The notes under the pieces: model-generated | What the model was told of the DNA's origin: nothing | What the model saw: the letters and a program-made list of their open reading frames with translations, nothing else | Databases searched by the model: none | Assembly (NCBI GenBank): GCA_949152475.1 | Contig: CASCJZ010000009.1 | Span: forward strand, 434,001 to 498,000 | Direction of reading: 5' to 3' | DNA from: Terebella lapidaria | Lineage: Eukaryota > Annelida > Polychaeta > Terebellida > Terebellidae | Length of the DNA: 64,000 nt | Position numbers and translations under genes: made by a program | In this document: one piece after another, positions 62,481-64,000 of the stretch | Layout of the letters: each line of letters opens with the position of its first letter | How positions within the stretch are numbered: position 1 is the first letter of the stretch

Positions 62481-63067
62481 TTGCCAAGTCCTAGCTCTCT
62501 GAGCGATTGCTTCATTACTTGGCAAAATAAATTTTGCCAAGTATGTTGGTCAGTCATCTTGTTTGTATGTTTGTCTGTCCGTCAGTTTGCACGATAGCGG
62601 CCGCAATCCTGGTCTGAATGACATCAAATTTACACAGAAGATGCGCATAAGACTCCTTCATAAGCCTATTGAATTTGAAGATCATAGCTCAAAAACTGTT
62701 GTCTTGACGACCAAAAAACTGTTACATTGCTTATATCTATGGAGGTTGGAGAACCATACAGGAATTGTTACATGGGATACACCTCCTCCAACTGCCGGCG
62801 ACGTTAGTGCTGTGCATAGAGTGTATGACTCTCAATCCACAGACCCGGGTTCAAGTCTCTCTTGAAACTATTTTTTTTTCTATTTTTAACTTACAGAATC
62901 ATGATCATGCATTTAATTATAAACAACATAACAACACAATTTAGTAAATGTACAAATTAGTTAATGACAAATAAATAATTGAAAAAAATATATTACAGTA
63001 TTATGGTGCAGGGGTTTATAGACCAAAGCTAGTTTATAGACTTCTCTTCAAGATCATTAACTTTATT
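62481..63067 (+). repeat. U52, S unit (587 bp)
   Basis: Palindrome 62517-62542, GCGGCCGC, delta body 62803-62869. Same variety as U4 and U32. Confidence 0.9.
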
Positions 63068-64000
63068 TTGCCAAGTCCTAGCTCTTTGAGCGATTGCTTC
63101 AGTTGTATGTTGCTCAGCGATCAAATATGTGTTCTGTCCGTCTGTTCGCACGATAGCGGGCGCAATTCTTGTCGGAATGACATGAAATTTTCAAAGAAGA
63201 TGCGCATAAGACTCCTGCACAAGCCTATTGATTTTGAAGGTCATGGCTTAAAAACTGTTGTCTTGGTGACTGAAAAACCGTTACATAACTATAACTATGG
63301 AGGCTGGAAAACCATAAAGTAACTGTTACATGAATTACACTACTTCACATTGTCGGCAACGTTGGTGCAGTGGATAGAGCGTAAGACTTTGAATCCAAAG
63401 ACCCGTGTTCAACCCTCCCTCAAAACTCTAATCTCTTTTACCTCTAACATACTTTTATACAGTCAGTTGCAGTGTTATTTCTAGTTTATAATGCACCTTT
63501 TACATTTGGAATAAATTGAAAACTCGCCGAGATATCAGAGTAGAAAGAGCAGTGGGGTGAATATGATTCTCAATCCGTTCACACGCCAATAAGCTGTAGA
63601 AACGATTACCCCCTGTGGACATGTCCCGTCCTAAATACACACGCTCGGTTGCATAGCAATACAGTATATCATATATGTATCCAGATGCAGATCTCAAACA
63701 ACATTTCAGTGGTTTTCTAACTCAGTGATGTACAAGTGATATAACAAAGCCTAAAACTCTAGTCTAAATACAGTCTGTGTCAAGCGACAGGCTCCCTTAT
63801 ATTAGGACTGCTGGGGGTGATGAACCGGCATAGCAAACGGGCCCCATTCCCGGTTTTTAGCAGTAATTTGCCATAGAGGAACTGTCACAATACAACACAA
63901 CTTGACGCTGTCGGCCACTTTGGTGCTGTGCGTAGAGCTCAGGACTTTGAATCCACAGACCCGGGTTCAAATCTCTCTTGAAATTATCTTATTTTTATTT
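63068..64000 (+). repeat. U53, G unit, cut by window edge
   Basis: Alpha body 63361-63427, D segment, beta body 63919-63985 and the first bases of its T-rich tail. Subrepeat variants (CATGGCTTAAAAAC, TTGGTGACTG) match U16 and U23. Confidence 0.9.

Larger units (their letters stand above)
1..64000 (+). repeat. Composite tRNA-derived macrosatellite array
   Basis: The same blocks recur in one orientation throughout: anchor TTGCCAAGTCCTAGCTCT (53 copies), a ~316-bp subrepeat, a tRNA-like body with box A and box B motifs (86 copies), a T-run, a TCATGATCATG block and an AACAACATAACAACAC-like block. Anchor-to-anchor distances cluster near 0.54-0.60, 1.03-1.15, 1.41-1.49 and above 1.7 kb. No inverted unit, coding gene, rRNA or telomere repeat was seen. 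The array runs off both window edges. It could be pericentromeric, subtelomeric or interstitial; the sequence does not say which. Confidence 0.93.

Noticed and set aside
1-64000. CRISPR array or bacterial repeat region
   Set aside because: Repeats are hundreds of bases long, diverged and contiguous, with no short direct repeats separated by unique spacers and no associated genes.
1-64000. LTR retroelement or LINE origin of the unit
   Set aside because: No reverse transcriptase, gag, integrase or LTR-like bounded ends; tRNA-like bodies are internal modules in the same orientation, not primer sites.

Overview
The window contains no gene that I can support. All 64 kb, apart from two short islands, is one head-to-tail composite tandem-repeat array on the + strand. 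It is non-coding, AT-rich by eye and clearly eukaryotic. It has tRNA-derived Pol III-type promoter modules, TTTG microsatellites, TIR-bearing miniature transposon DNA and higher-order repeats, and no bacterial gene layout. A marine invertebrate is my guess from the general style of the repeats (TTTG/TCTGTCCGTC runs followed by GGTCAAAGGTCA modules), but nothing in the window fixes the taxon.

Naming used below. An 'anchor' is the conserved TTGCCAAGTCCTAGCTCT block. I count 53 anchors, all in the same orientation, and number the units U1-U53 from each anchor to the next; U0 is the partial unit at the left edge. Unit types: G units (27) follow the anchor with GTTGTATGTTGCTCAGCG, one copy of a ~316-bp subrepeat and an alpha tRNA-like body, usually then a 'D segment' (CTCGGTTGC..., a CCGG hairpin) and a beta tRNA-like body; most are 1.03-1.15 kb. 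L units (14, 1.41-1.49 kb) carry a TTTG run, three diverged tandem copies of the subrepeat (the third partial), a gamma tRNA-like body and a tail. XL units (5, 1.71-2.36 kb) are L units with an added D segment and second tRNA-like body. S units (6, 0.54-0.60 kb) have a TTTG stub, one subrepeat and a delta tRNA-like body. One unit (U50) is a G/S chimera.

I located 86 tRNA-like bodies (84 with both halves, one box-A half, one box-B half), about one per 0.75 kb. Each has a box A-like TGGTGCNGTG, an anticodon-loop region that most often reads CTTTGAA (as in tRNA-Gln TTG), a box B-like GTTCAA/GTTCGA and, for most, a T-run just downstream. Their stems are poor, so they look like tRNA-derived Pol III modules rather than working tRNAs.

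Layout: 1-3154 is a 1,869-bp near-duplicate pair (U0/U1). 3155-34771 is an irregular mix of L, G and S units, with a 245-bp TIR element (MITE-like) at 19135-19379. 34772-39177 is a recent 1,487-bp triplication. 39178-53431 is mixed and holds mosaic and deleted units, including the split tRNA-like pair at 49534-49936. 53432-55788 is the longest unit and contains a ~350-bp island not seen elsewhere in the window. 55789-59815 holds three near-identical 1,148-bp units with a 583-bp S unit inserted after the first. 59816-64000 continues the array past the right edge.

The units appear to evolve by unequal exchange and conversion: breakpoints are shared between copies, unit types are duplicated at a distance, and chimeras are common. 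The open reading frames in the array (up to 154 codons) begin at TTG where I checked, are shared by copies of a repeat, and break freely in some copies; I treat them as chance frames.
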